The notes beneath the pieces were generated by a model. The model did not search any database and had not been told where the DNA came from. It saw only the letters and a list, made by a program, of their open reading frames with translations. 64,000 bases of DNA. It comes from Cytophagaceae bacterium. GTDB lineage: Bacteria; Bacteroidota; Bacteroidia; Cytophagales; Spirosomataceae. The DNA lies in contig JAIXWL010000004.1 in assembly GCA_027491315.1 (NCBI GenBank), positions 345,772 through 409,771 of the forward strand, in the 5' to 3' direction. Positions 47,445 to 55,457 of the stretch are shown piece by piece; within the stretch, counting starts at the first letter, position 1, and each line of letters starts with the position of its first letter. The position numbers and the translations under genes were made by a program.

Positions 47445-47930
47445 TTAAGGTATTAGACTAATTTTAACTACTTTATTGCTGGCCTTGACATATGGGGTAG
47501 TTGATTCTAGAATTAATGAATTTGCAGACGGTGTTGAGCTAATTTTATATTCAATGATTCCATTTGTTCCAGAAGGGGCACCATCCGCACCAGATAAATC
47601 TGAAATTATCAATTTTTGATTATCTGAAGAAAGTGAGTATTTACCTGTAAATTTCTTCCCGTCAAACTCAGTAATTGAAATAGTCGGTGGATTACTTAAA
47701 TCAAGTTTAAATTGATTATAACCTTGAATTAAATTAGAGGAACTTGATTTGTCAAATTGACTTACCCCATCCCATAATACTGTACTTGCACTCCAATTTT
47801 TCTTAATAATTTCAGCAACAGTCGGTGCTGGAGTAACAGGAGTCGGGTTTGCTGGACTAACAGAATCTGTTTTACAGGCATTTAAAATTACATAAACGAC
47901 TAAGAGAGTAAGCTTAAAAGATGTTTTCAT
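47445..47930 (-). CDS. Small lipoprotein of unknown function
   Basis: A 161-residue protein with lipobox VILNAC and a Pro/Thr-rich linker (VSPANPTPVTPAPTVAEI). The body shows a lipocalin-like or lipid-handling pattern seen in many Bacteroidota lipoproteins (IIKKNWSASTVLWDG, FKLDLSNPPTISITEFDGKK, KYSLSSDNQKLIISDLSG). It lies 2 bases after the propeller gene at 47933 and is probably co-transcribed with it. Function unknown; it may assist the surface protein. Confidence 0.75.
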   Translation of the reverse strand: MKTSFKLTLLVVYVILNACKTDSVSPANPTPVTPAPTVAEIIKKNWSASTVLWDGVSQFDKSSSSNLIQGYNQFKLDLSNPPTISITEFDGKKFTGKYSLSSDNQKLIISDLSGADGAPSGTNGIIEYKISSTPSANSLILESTTPYVKASNKVVKISLIP

Positions 47931-47932
47931 AA

Positions 47933-50209
47933 TTAACGTTTTTGAATTTTATAAATACGCTTTTCTCCATTAATGGTTACCTCTAATAGATAAACTCCAA
48001 TTGGATAATCAGATAGATCAATTACTTGATTTTTAGAATTTATTTTAATTTGTTTTAGTACAGAGCCTCGAATATCAGAAATTTGTATAGACTTTATATT
48101 CTCAAAATTAAAAGTAGTTTGAATATTTATAACACCATCTGTAGGATTTGGATAGATTGAAATTCCTTTATTTTCTTCCTCAGTTCCAGTTATCAATATA
48201 ATAACTGAATCTGACATAGGACTTTTGCATCCCTTTTCATCTTTCAATTGAACACTATAAGCACCAGCAGATGTAACTTTTAAAAATGCTTTATCTGCAC
48301 CTCCAATTAATTTGCCATCTAAGTACCACTGGTATGCATTACCAGCACTTGATGCAAGTTCTAAATCAGTTAACTTATTAATTAATGGTTTAGATGGGTT
48401 TTTTATTGTTGGACAATCGTCTTTATCATCAGTTATGCCATCTCCATCGGTATCTCTTTGGTAATCAGCACACCCATCCAAATCTACTTTTTTACCAGTT
48501 TGAGTTTCTGAACATTTATCTTTGTCATCAAAAACCCCATCTCCATCTGTATCTTTTTGTGAAAGAGCACATCCATTTTTGTCTACTGATTGTCCTTTAA
48601 TAGTATTAGGGCATAGATCTTTGTCGTCCATAACACCATCTTCATCAGAATCTCTTTGCGAAATCGAACATCCATTTTTGTCAACTGATTTTCCTTTTTC
48701 AGTATTTGGGCATAAATCTGAATCATCTGTTATACCATCCCCATCTGAATCATCACAAACATCCCCAATACCATCTTTATCTACATCTTTCTGATCTGGA
48801 TTATAAATTGTTGGACAATTATCTAGGTGGTCCGAAATTTGGTCTTTATCCGTATCGGGGAAATCATTTTCTTGAATAGTAATTTTGAAAAGAGAGTTAT
48901 TTTCAATTTGACAATTTAAAAATGAGGAAACATTTAATTCGATTATTTCATCTGATCCCTCGATGCTTGTATCATCAATTGAATTTAATTCAATACTAGC
49001 TGAAGTTTTACCTGCAGGAATTATTATTTGAGGTTGGATTTGTTTCACTTGAATACTATTACTTCCTTCATCTCCAATGTATATGTTTTCATACTTGTCA
49101 ATAAATATTCCATTAGGCAAGGATAAAAATCCTATAGTTTTCCCTGATACACCCCTGGTACCCATAACGACTTCTCCAATTTTTGCTCCAAGAGCCCATT
49201 TTATAACGCTATGTCCTCTGAAGTCAGAAATGAATAAATTATTTCTTGATAATTGTACTCCAATTGCCAAATTCAATTGGTTCAAGTCATTACCAAAGCC
49301 ATTACCCCCAGCTACTACTTCCCAATTTTGTGGATTATTTTTTGGACACCTAATAACCGCATAATTGATAACAGGAGCTAAATCTCCAGTTAAATAGATA
49401 TCACCTGAAGGTTCATCGTAATAAAATCCTGTAGCATAAAATTTATTGTTATTGGTGAAATCCACTAAGGTCGTGGCCGAAGTTGCATTCTTATTCCATT
49501 TTTGAATTCTAAAGTCTGCAGTTCCCAAGATCCTGTCCAATATAATTAAGTTCCCTTCTGAGTCTAATTTTAAATCCGAAGGCCTTATTTGATTAGACCC
49601 ATATCCAGAACCATTTCCTCCTGCTATAGTGATTCCACTTGTTGCCCCTGGAGACCACTTTTGAATTCTGAAATTACCTGAGTCACATACATAAAGATTT
49701 TTTTCAGAATCTACATAAATTCCACCTACTCCGTTAAACTGATCTGGTCTACTTCCAAATGGTGTACCACCATAAATATTCCCCCCTGCTATAGTTGAAC
49801 CAGTTGTTGATCCATATGTCCACTTTTGGACTCTTTGGTTTCTAGTATCAGAGACATATATTGTTTTATCATCATCTATAAACATTTTACCTCCATAAGG
49901 TAATTGATTGCTATTATTACCAATTCCATTTCCTCCAGCGACAATTTTAACTTGGTTTTTAGTAGGGAAATTGATCGAATAATCTTTATCATATGTAGCA
50001 GTCCCTGTAATATTAAAATCTATAATTACATCTTTTGCAGACGGGGTACTTAATTCAGCTGTAATTAACGTTTTTCCATACTGCTCACCAATACCATTGT
50101 TTCCAATTTGAATTTTAACCTTCGGCAAATCTTGAGCTAAAGTCAAACTAGATATTAATGAAATAGTAATAATTGAAACTATTCTTCTTGAGATATATGA
50201 AATTTTCAT
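47933..50209 (-). CDS. Secreted protein with NHL propeller inserted in a Calx-beta-like domain, TSP3 and type IX sorting domain
   Basis: A 758-residue protein from the ATG at 50209 (MKISYISRRIVSIITISLIS). The first Calx-beta half is ITAELSTPSAKDVIIDFNI then TGTATYDKDYSI. About six NHL blades (VAGGNGIGNNSNQLPYGGKM ...) follow, and then the second Calx-beta half IIPAGKTSASIELNSIDDTS with IEGSDEIIELNVSS. Several TSP3 repeats come next (DTDKDQISDHLDNCPTIYNP and others), then an Ig-like segment and a type IX sorting domain (SIYPNPTDGVINIQTT ... YLLEVTINGEKRIYKIQK). Surface-attached; paralogous to 44339 but in the opposite direction. The start at 50209 is preferred over 50254 because it begins the signal peptide. 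Confidence 0.88.
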   Translation of the reverse strand: MKISYISRRIVSIITISLISSLTLAQDLPKVKIQIGNNGIGEQYGKTLITAELSTPSAKDVIIDFNITGTATYDKDYSINFPTKNQVKIVAGGNGIGNNSNQLPYGGKMFIDDDKTIYVSDTRNQRVQKWTYGSTTGSTIAGGNIYGGTPFGSRPDQFNGVGGIYVDSEKNLYVCDSGNFRIQKWSPGATSGITIAGGNGSGYGSNQIRPSDLKLDSEGNLIILDRILGTADFRIQKWNKNATSATTLVDFTNNNKFYATGFYYDEPSGDIYLTGDLAPVINYAVIRCPKNNPQNWEVVAGGNGFGNDLNQLNLAIGVQLSRNNLFISDFRGHSVIKWALGAKIGEVVMGTRGVSGKTIGFLSLPNGIFIDKYENIYIGDEGSNSIQVKQIQPQIIIPAGKTSASIELNSIDDTSIEGSDEIIELNVSSFLNCQIENNSLFKITIQENDFPDTDKDQISDHLDNCPTIYNPDQKDVDKDGIGDVCDDSDGDGITDDSDLCPNTEKGKSVDKNGCSISQRDSDEDGVMDDKDLCPNTIKGQSVDKNGCALSQKDTDGDGVFDDKDKCSETQTGKKVDLDGCADYQRDTDGDGITDDKDDCPTIKNPSKPLINKLTDLELASSAGNAYQWYLDGKLIGGADKAFLKVTSAGAYSVQLKDEKGCKSPMSDSVIILITGTEEENKGISIYPNPTDGVINIQTTFNFENIKSIQISDIRGSVLKQIKINSKNQVIDLSDYPIGVYLLEVTINGEKRIYKIQKR

Positions 50210-50254
50210 TTTGGTATGTTCAATACTAGTGGAATCATAAAAATCAAATATCAC

Positions 50255-50658
50255 TATTGAACTTAAGGTTGATTATTCTGAAGGCACAGAATTAAATTTA
50301 GTTAGAAGGAACAAGAAAAATCAATTATGTAATGCATAATTATCTAATGGTATTTTACATTATTGAAACACAATTAGATTATATAAAGAATGCTCCAAAA
50401 GTTAAGTTTAGGACTGTTAAAAAGTAGTCTATTAAATTATAAGAGAAGATTAAAATGTATGAATAACCTAGAACAACGAAATAAATGTAAGTGGCCAACT
50501 GGCTAAGTGGCTAACCTGAAACATGGTTGGTCACTAGGCCACTCGGCCAGTTGTATTAAATTAAAAATTCAACCTAATATTTTGGAACTTAGAATTTATG
50601 TTTGAATATTACTAATAAAATAAAATTTGTTCTATAATCAACCTGATTTTTCAATAAA
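50255..50658. other. Intergenic region between propeller protein and AbiH
   Basis: Holds the second 70-bp hairpin repeat. The octamer TATGTTTG at 50597-50604, about 55 bases before the AbiH start, fits the Bacteroidota -7 element TAnnTTTG; no clear -33 partner. Otherwise AT-rich and without a gene. Confidence 0.4.
50482..50551. repeat. 70-bp hairpin repeat, copy 2
   Basis: Same orientation as 44107-44176, differing at 3 positions, two of them in the loop. The two copies bracket 6.4 kb with the propeller genes. Homology to copy 1 starts exactly at the TAA that is the DUF3987 stop codon in copy 1. Confidence 0.85.
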
Positions 50659-51801
50659 ATGATTCCCAATATTAAGATTCCGACTTATTCGGTCCTGAAT
50701 ACTAATCCAAATTTATTTGACAATTATGAAAATATTAATCGTTTAATTTTAATTGGAAATGGATTTGATATAGCACATGGACTGAAATCAAGTTTTAAAG
50801 ATTTTATAGTCAATTACTGCTACAACTTACTTCAGGAATTTTATCACTCTATGCGATATGATGATCGCTTGGTTTCAATTGGAGCAAATATTCAGATAAT
50901 ATTTTCAAATGATGGCTCTAAAAGTTTAACCTTAGAGAATGCCTTAGAAAAATTTATTATTTTAAAAAGGAACAGAGAAATTAACTTTAAGTTTAAATCA
51001 AACTTTTTTGAATCCATTATAGAAGAGATTGATAATAAAAATTGGGTAGATATTGAAATTCAATATTTTGATTTTTTGAAAAGATATTTAAATAATGAGC
51101 AATCTGTTAAATCAGTAAATGATGATCTGAATTTCATTAAAAGCAATTTCATTTCTTACTTGAAAAATGAAATTTCAAAACTAAGTATAAGACCAAATCA
51201 GGATTTACACGCGCAATTTGAGGAACCTATTTTCAAATTTGACACCAAACCAAATACAATAAAAGAGAAAATAGAACCTGAAAGTATTTGTTTTTTGAAT
51301 TTTAATTATTCTGATTTAGCTAAGCAATATTTCAATTTGGTTGAGTCCTCTATTTACATTCCAATTCATGGAGAAATAAATGGCGATGGGGTTAATGTTC
51401 AAGAACCAATATTTGGTTTTGGTGATGATATGGACCCAGATTATGAAAAGTTTGAATCACACAAAAATGAAGAAATATTCAAACACATCAAGTCATTCAA
51501 ATATTTGCAATTTAGTCATTATAGAAGGTTGATAGATTTTATAGAAAGCAAGCCTTTTCAAGTACAAATATTTGGACATTCCTGTGGTTTATCTGATAGA
51601 ACTTTGTTAAATACGATTTTTGAAAATCAAAATTGTATTTCAATTAAACCTTTCTATCATAAGAATAATGATGGGAAAGATGATTATGAGCAAAGGAGTT
51701 ATTCAATAGCTCGTCATTTTAGATCAAAGTCAGAGCTAAGAATAAAAGTTGTTAATAAGGAGTTTTGCAAGCCAATGGTACAGCCAATTATGAGAGTTTA
51801 A
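50659..51801 (+). CDS. abiH: AbiH-family abortive infection protein
   Basis: A 380-residue protein. The AbiH signature is near the N-terminus: NRLILIGNGFDIAHGLKSSF then KDFIVNYC. Further matches are FLNFNYSDLAKQYFN, IPIHGEINGDGVNVQEPIFG and the C-terminal FGHSCGLSDRTLLNTIFEN. AbiH was first known from Lactococcus as a phage abortive-infection gene; the biochemical action is not settled, though the GNGFD motif suggests a nucleotide-binding fold. It stands alone between the hairpin repeat and a convergent small gene, a cargo position. Confidence 0.88.
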   Translation: MIPNIKIPTYSVLNTNPNLFDNYENINRLILIGNGFDIAHGLKSSFKDFIVNYCYNLLQEFYHSMRYDDRLVSIGANIQIIFSNDGSKSLTLENALEKFIILKRNREINFKFKSNFFESIIEEIDNKNWVDIEIQYFDFLKRYLNNEQSVKSVNDDLNFIKSNFISYLKNEISKLSIRPNQDLHAQFEEPIFKFDTKPNTIKEKIEPESICFLNFNYSDLAKQYFNLVESSIYIPIHGEINGDGVNVQEPIFGFGDDMDPDYEKFESHKNEEIFKHIKSFKYLQFSHYRRLIDFIESKPFQVQIFGHSCGLSDRTLLNTIFENQNCISIKPFYHKNNDGKDDYEQRSYSIARHFRSKSELRIKVVNKEFCKPMVQPIMRV

Positions 51802-52102
51802 ATTAATATGATTTTTACTTTTTGAGCAATTGTATATCCCATTATTACTGACTCTTCCATTGGTTGAACCATACCATTAGCAACTAAAAAGTCTAGCACC
51901 CCTTCATTTTCACTATAATCTTTAATCAAAGTCTCATTTTCCTTGAAGGTGATATTTGGTGCGCACACAGTTGCGGTTAAAACTAGATCCCCATTTTTAG
52001 CATCAATCAATTGGAGAGATGCCTGGCCATTTGAATATTGACCTTTTTTAATGTTGACTTATAGAAAATGCCACTTTCAGAGTGAAATATGTATTTTTTC
52101 AT
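51798..52102 (-). pseudogene. Small DUF4313-like gene needing a -1 frameshift at A AAA AAG
   Basis: An ATG at 52102 opens MKKYIFHSESGIFYKSTLKK. In frame it soon stops at 31 codons, but a -1 shift at A AAA AAG (52043-52049) continues as GQYSNGQASLQLIDAKNGDL and on to the stop at 51798, giving 101 residues. The later part (IKDYSENEGVLDFLVANGMV) resembles small DUF4313-type proteins of mobile elements; this family name is from memory. The heptamer is the classic -1 slippery site in the right phase. Either programmed frameshifting, or a one-base loss in a run of A. Tail overlaps AbiH by 3 bases. Confidence 0.6.
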
Positions 52103-52179
52103 GGATATGTTTGATTTGAAATGTTAAAAAATTGCGTTGTTAATACATCGTTTTGTGCCAAACTAGCATTGAAATAAAA

Positions 52180-52224
52180 AGCCCTTCAAATCTAAAGATA
52201 GGTCTCTTTAAATTATGAAGGGCT
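52180..52224 (-). terminator. Hairpin terminator after the LamG lipoprotein gene
   Basis: Exact 9-bp arms AGCCCTTCA / TGAAGGGCT with a 27-base loop; on the minus strand a run of five T follows. About 80 bases downstream of the stop at 52302. Confidence 0.6.
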
Positions 52225-52301
52225 AAAAATGCTTATTGGGCTAATATTGAGGGTTTACATAAACTCCGGTTTATATGTTCACTTCAACATCCTCTCCAGA
52301 T

Positions 52302-53726
52302 TTATGGCCTATAATTACTCTGATACAGGTACTGAATTTCATCACTTGACAATACTCTATTCCAGATTCCTAGATCATCAATGGAGCCCAAAAATGTTCT
52401 CCAATCATTTTTAGAGGGATCCAATTGCCCAATTAACAATTTGGAACCAGCTACTGTATTGATCGGGCTTGGATTATATGACCAAGTGTTGGATCTATAG
52501 ACGCCATCAATATATTGTTTGATTGACGTTACGTTACTTCCAAAACTTTTGTCCCATATCATCACATAATGATGCCATTTATCATCAACAAGATTAAAAA
52601 CCGTACCTGCAGCTGAACCCCCATTATCGAATAGAATTAAGTTGCCTGTGGGATCTTTACCTACAGCAATATTTATAGCCTGGCCAATTGTCCCCAGGTT
52701 CCCATATGAAAATATGGTAACACTATTACCAATTGGATCTTTTCTCCTTAACCAAAAAGAAAAGGATCTTGTAGCGTTTCCCAAAACGCCAGAATAGTTT
52801 GTCGATATATTTGTATTATTTTGGCCATTAAAATAGTAAGCAGAATTTGAATTGTTGAATCTATCAGCTGTTAATATTACACCAGAAGTAGTACCATTGA
52901 ATCCATTACCAGATTCATCGGCTGAATTTCCTGCAAATGAGTAAAATACCTGTAAACCTGTTTTAAGCTGAGTCCTCATTGGAGAATCCAATGTTTTCAC
53001 CATTAGTTCATTTCCTAAATAGACTCCTTTCGCGGTTCTTACAAAAGCTTTGACATAATAAACCGTCCTATCAGGAAGTTGCGGGATGGTTGCTGAGAAA
53101 TTGTATTTTGCATCAATTGATGAAGATGAAAGTACAAAATTATTTGTTTCTTTGACTCCAGAAGACTCTGAATAGTAAAACCCTGATCCAACTATAGGAC
53201 CTACAATCGGTAGATTAGTTAGATTACCACTCACGTTAATTGAAGATGAGGTAGCTGTAATTGAAGTTGTAGTGACCTTAGGATCTTCATATTGTTTGGT
53301 GTAGAAAGATTGCTCTTCTCCATAACTAACTCCATAGCTATTAATACAATATGCCCTGAAATAATATCTGTTATTTACTGTCAAATTTGAAATTAACACT
53401 CCAATTCTTCCAACTCCAGTTGGATTAAAGACATCACCATTTATAGAGACTAGTGTATTATTGGGTACTTTGGTGTCATTAACTGTTGGTAAAGGATTTT
53501 TTCCATAAACGATTCCTTTTTCAGTAATCGCTTTCCCTCCATCATCTGTAACCTCTCCATATAAGGTTGCACTAGTCCATAGTACTCCACTTAAATCGGA
53601 TGATGTTGTGATTTTAACATACAAGTCCTTCTTAATTTCATCCACTACTTTGCAGCCAAAAATAAATAAAACTACAAGGATAACAGAGCTTATAAGCTTA
53701 AATATGGTTGTTTTGAAAATTGACAT
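52302..53726 (-). CDS. Lipoprotein with fibronectin-like repeats and a LamG domain
   Basis: A 474-residue protein with lipobox LFIFGC. Two fibronectin III-like repeats (about 35-245) contain GEVTDDGGKAITEKGIVYG and NNRYYFRAYCINSYGVSYGE, a pattern common in Bacteroidota surface lipoproteins. A LamG domain (about 250-470) follows: LQVFYSFAGNSADESGNGFN, RSFSFWLRRKDPIG, WHHYVMIWDKS and GSIDDLGIWNRVLSSDEIQY. Likely surface glycan or protein binding. It follows the gene at 53733 by 6 bases. Its LamG part resembles the chromosomal lipoprotein at 25648. Confidence 0.82.
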   Translation of the reverse strand: MSIFKTTIFKLISSVILVVLFIFGCKVVDEIKKDLYVKITTSSDLSGVLWTSATLYGEVTDDGGKAITEKGIVYGKNPLPTVNDTKVPNNTLVSINGDVFNPTGVGRIGVLISNLTVNNRYYFRAYCINSYGVSYGEEQSFYTKQYEDPKVTTTSITATSSSINVSGNLTNLPIVGPIVGSGFYYSESSGVKETNNFVLSSSSIDAKYNFSATIPQLPDRTVYYVKAFVRTAKGVYLGNELMVKTLDSPMRTQLKTGLQVFYSFAGNSADESGNGFNGTTSGVILTADRFNNSNSAYYFNGQNNTNISTNYSGVLGNATRSFSFWLRRKDPIGNSVTIFSYGNLGTIGQAINIAVGKDPTGNLILFDNGGSAAGTVFNLVDDKWHHYVMIWDKSFGSNVTSIKQYIDGVYRSNTWSYNPSPINTVAGSKLLIGQLDPSKNDWRTFLGSIDDLGIWNRVLSSDEIQYLYQSNYRP

Positions 53727-53732
53727 AGCCGA

Positions 53733-54311
53733 TTATCGTTTAAGAAGTAAATACAAACCAACGCTTAATCCAACTGTGATGCCCCAATTTGTCCAAACCT
53801 TTTGTTTCTTGATTTGGAATGCCTTTTGGGTGTACCCTTTGAAGTAATCTTGATCCTTCATCTTACTAGGGTCTGGATAGTGAAGGTTGATGTCTTGTGG
53901 TTGATTGCTGGTTGTTGCAAAAGCAGGAATTAACCCAAGGATAGGAGATAGCACCAATCCAGTCGCCAGCGTCCCTGTTGCAGCCCCTTTATAGCCTTTG
54001 TAATATTGGATGGCATCTTGTTGACCCGCTTTGAAATTTTCAGGTTCTCCCATTGCCGACATTGGAGTTATTGCCTGTTCTTTAAAGATGTCCTTTGTAC
54101 CATTTTGGTACCTTATCATCAATATTTCAGATTTGGATATTGAAATAAGTGGGCCATCTTGATTGTCCCACTTTTTATATTTTACCTCGTTCAATGTTAT
54201 CTCCAAAACCTTGGAGACAACATCTTCGCCTGATTTCTTAGTTATAATATCCTGCCCATGGGCACATAATGTAGCTAAGAAGAGAATTGTAAATATGAAA
54301 TGTTTTTTCAT
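53733..54311 (-). CDS. Secreted or membrane protein of unknown function
   Basis: A 192-residue protein from the ATG at 54311 (MKKHFIFTILFLATLCAHGQ). The longer frame upstream overlaps the Xre gene and is unlikely. After the signal peptide comes a small beta-rich part (DIITKKSGEDVVSKVLEITL, EVKYKKWDNQDGPLISISKS), common in Bacteroidota periplasmic proteins. A hydrophobic stretch (TGTLATGLVLSPILGLIPAF) and a C-terminal helix (WGITVGLSVGLYLLLKR) follow. Probably anchored in the envelope. Function not known. Confidence 0.75.
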   Translation of the reverse strand: MKKHFIFTILFLATLCAHGQDIITKKSGEDVVSKVLEITLNEVKYKKWDNQDGPLISISKSEILMIRYQNGTKDIFKEQAITPMSAMGEPENFKAGQQDAIQYYKGYKGAATGTLATGLVLSPILGLIPAFATTSNQPQDINLHYPDPSKMKDQDYFKGYTQKAFQIKKQKVWTNWGITVGLSVGLYLLLKR

Positions 54312-54345
54312 GATTCGTTTTTTTAAGTGATGACCAATATGAGGT

Positions 54346-54627
54346 CTAATTGATTTCTGTTTGGGTTTGGGTTTGGGTTTCAGTATCGCTATTGTTTTGT
54401 AAAGGGATAGCCTCAAAAAAATCAGAAAGCTTTACATTCAAAGAATAACACAACCTATAAATCTGATATACAGAAGTAGTTATCTCTCCGTATTCAATTC
54501 TACAAAGCTGTTTGGGTTCTATTTCTGTATCTAATGCAAGTTTTTCTAGGGTGAAACCACGGTATTTTCGAACTTCCCTGACTCTTTTTCCCAGAGTTAG
54601 AGCGAATTCTTTTTTATCATATTTCAT
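54346..54627 (-). CDS. Xre-family HTH repressor
   Basis: A 93-residue protein with a Cro/C1-type HTH: LGKRVREVRKYRGFTLEKLA, DTEIEPKQLCRIEYGEITTS then VYQIYRLCYSLNVKLSDFF. The tail is a short Thr-Gln repeat (TETQTQTQTEIN) coded by a hexanucleotide repeat. It is the likely main repressor of the element. Its own start is preceded by the nested palindrome at 54642-54680, which fits self-control. It follows RadC on the same strand. Confidence 0.88.
   Translation of the reverse strand: MKYDKKEFALTLGKRVREVRKYRGFTLEKLALDTEIEPKQLCRIEYGEITTSVYQIYRLCYSLNVKLSDFFEAIPLQNNSDTETQTQTQTEIN
54360..54380. repeat. TTTGGG hexanucleotide repeat in the 3' end of the Xre gene
   Basis: Three full units plus TTT (54360-54380), read on the minus strand as Thr-Gln codons. 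Unit length is a multiple of three, so changes in copy number would lengthen the tail without a frameshift. Confidence 0.6.
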
Positions 54628-54641
54628 AGTCTAAAATTCCA

Positions 54642-54680
54642 AACATGTCATAGTTGACACAATGTCACGCATGACATGTT
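54642..54680. promoter_or_regulatory. Nested palindromic operator upstream of Xre
   Basis: Outer arms AACATGTCAT (54642-54651) and ATGACATGTT (54671-54680) are exact reverse complements. Inside lies a second inverted pair TGACA / TGTCA around CAA. This makes four TGTCA-type half-sites with dyad symmetry, just before the Xre start at 54627. Confidence 0.75.
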
Positions 54681-54696
54681 GGGGTGATTAATGCCT

Positions 54697-55176
54697 TCAG
54701 GAATGAGGTAACGGTCTGCATAACCAGTCATCAGTGAAGCTGTAATATTCGCCTTTCTCAGGTGACACAATGATGTGATCCAATAGCTCCAAATTGAATA
54801 CCTCTAGAGCCTTAATTAACTGGTTCGTCTGTAGCTTATCGTTCTTAGAAGGCTCAAGATTTCCAGATGGGTGATTGTGGCTAATTAGGATACTGGAGCA
54901 GGCACATTTTAAAGCGGTTGCTACAATTAGCTTGATATCTACCACCGTACCTGTGATTCCTCCTATCGAATGGATGTGGTATCCAATTACTCTAGAAGCT
55001 CGATTGAGAAATACTACGATAAATACCTCGGTAAGTCCTATGGTATCTTGATCATAAAGCGGATAAAGGAAATCATAGGCTTCGGCTGATTTTCTAATCG
55101 AGCCTAAATCTCGCCTTTTAATATCCGTTGGGATGTATTTTAGCTGTATCTCAGCTACGAATTCTGAATGTTTCAT
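54697..55176 (-). CDS. radC: RadC/JAB-domain protein of the element
   Basis: A 159-residue protein from the ATG at 55176 (MKHSEFVAEIQLKYIPTD). It holds the JAMM-like metal motif: Glu in GLTEVFIVVFLNRASRVIG and the box SHNHPSGNLEPSKND. Short RadC proteins without the HhH part are common in Bacteroidota mobile elements. The family is not a proven DNA-repair enzyme; a role as metallopeptidase or in anti-defence has been proposed. It lies upstream of the Xre gene in the leftward unit. Confidence 0.88.
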   Translation of the reverse strand: MKHSEFVAEIQLKYIPTDIKRRDLGSIRKSAEAYDFLYPLYDQDTIGLTEVFIVVFLNRASRVIGYHIHSIGGITGTVVDIKLIVATALKCACSSILISHNHPSGNLEPSKNDKLQTNQLIKALEVFNLELLDHIIVSPEKGEYYSFTDDWLCRPLPHS

Positions 55177-55213
55177 AATGTAAAAAGCCACCCATTTCTG
55201 AGTGGCCGTGTTT

Positions 55214-55453
55214 TTATTTACCTACCTTAAAATGGTGGTAGGGATACCATTTACCTATGATGCAGAATAGAATCCTGTGTTCCTGTGATTGAAGAATGGC
55301 ATCTATATAGACTGTGGTTCCTACTTTTAGGCTACCCGCATCTTCTTTCACTATAGCTCTTATAGGAGTAAACAGCTCGATGAGTGCACCTTTGGGGGTA
55401 ATAAGTAAGAGGATGTTGGGATGCAGGAATTCTACCTGTTGATTCTTCCTCAT
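55214..55453 (-). CDS. Small hypothetical protein of the element core
   Basis: A 79-residue protein (MRKNQQVEFLHPNILLLITP ... IIGKWYPYHHFKVGK) with a beta-rich pattern, no signal peptide. The central part (FTPIRAIVKEDAGSLKVGTT) suggests a small barrel. It starts 4 bases after the DUF3871 gene stop and is probably translated in the same unit. No family recognised. Confidence 0.6.
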   Translation of the reverse strand: MRKNQQVEFLHPNILLLITPKGALIELFTPIRAIVKEDAGSLKVGTTVYIDAILQSQEHRILFCIIGKWYPYHHFKVGK

Positions 55454-55457
55454 ATAC

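Noticed and set aside
54360..54380. G-quadruplex in the TTTGGG repeat
   Set aside because: Only three GGG runs are present; four are needed for an intramolecular quadruplex.
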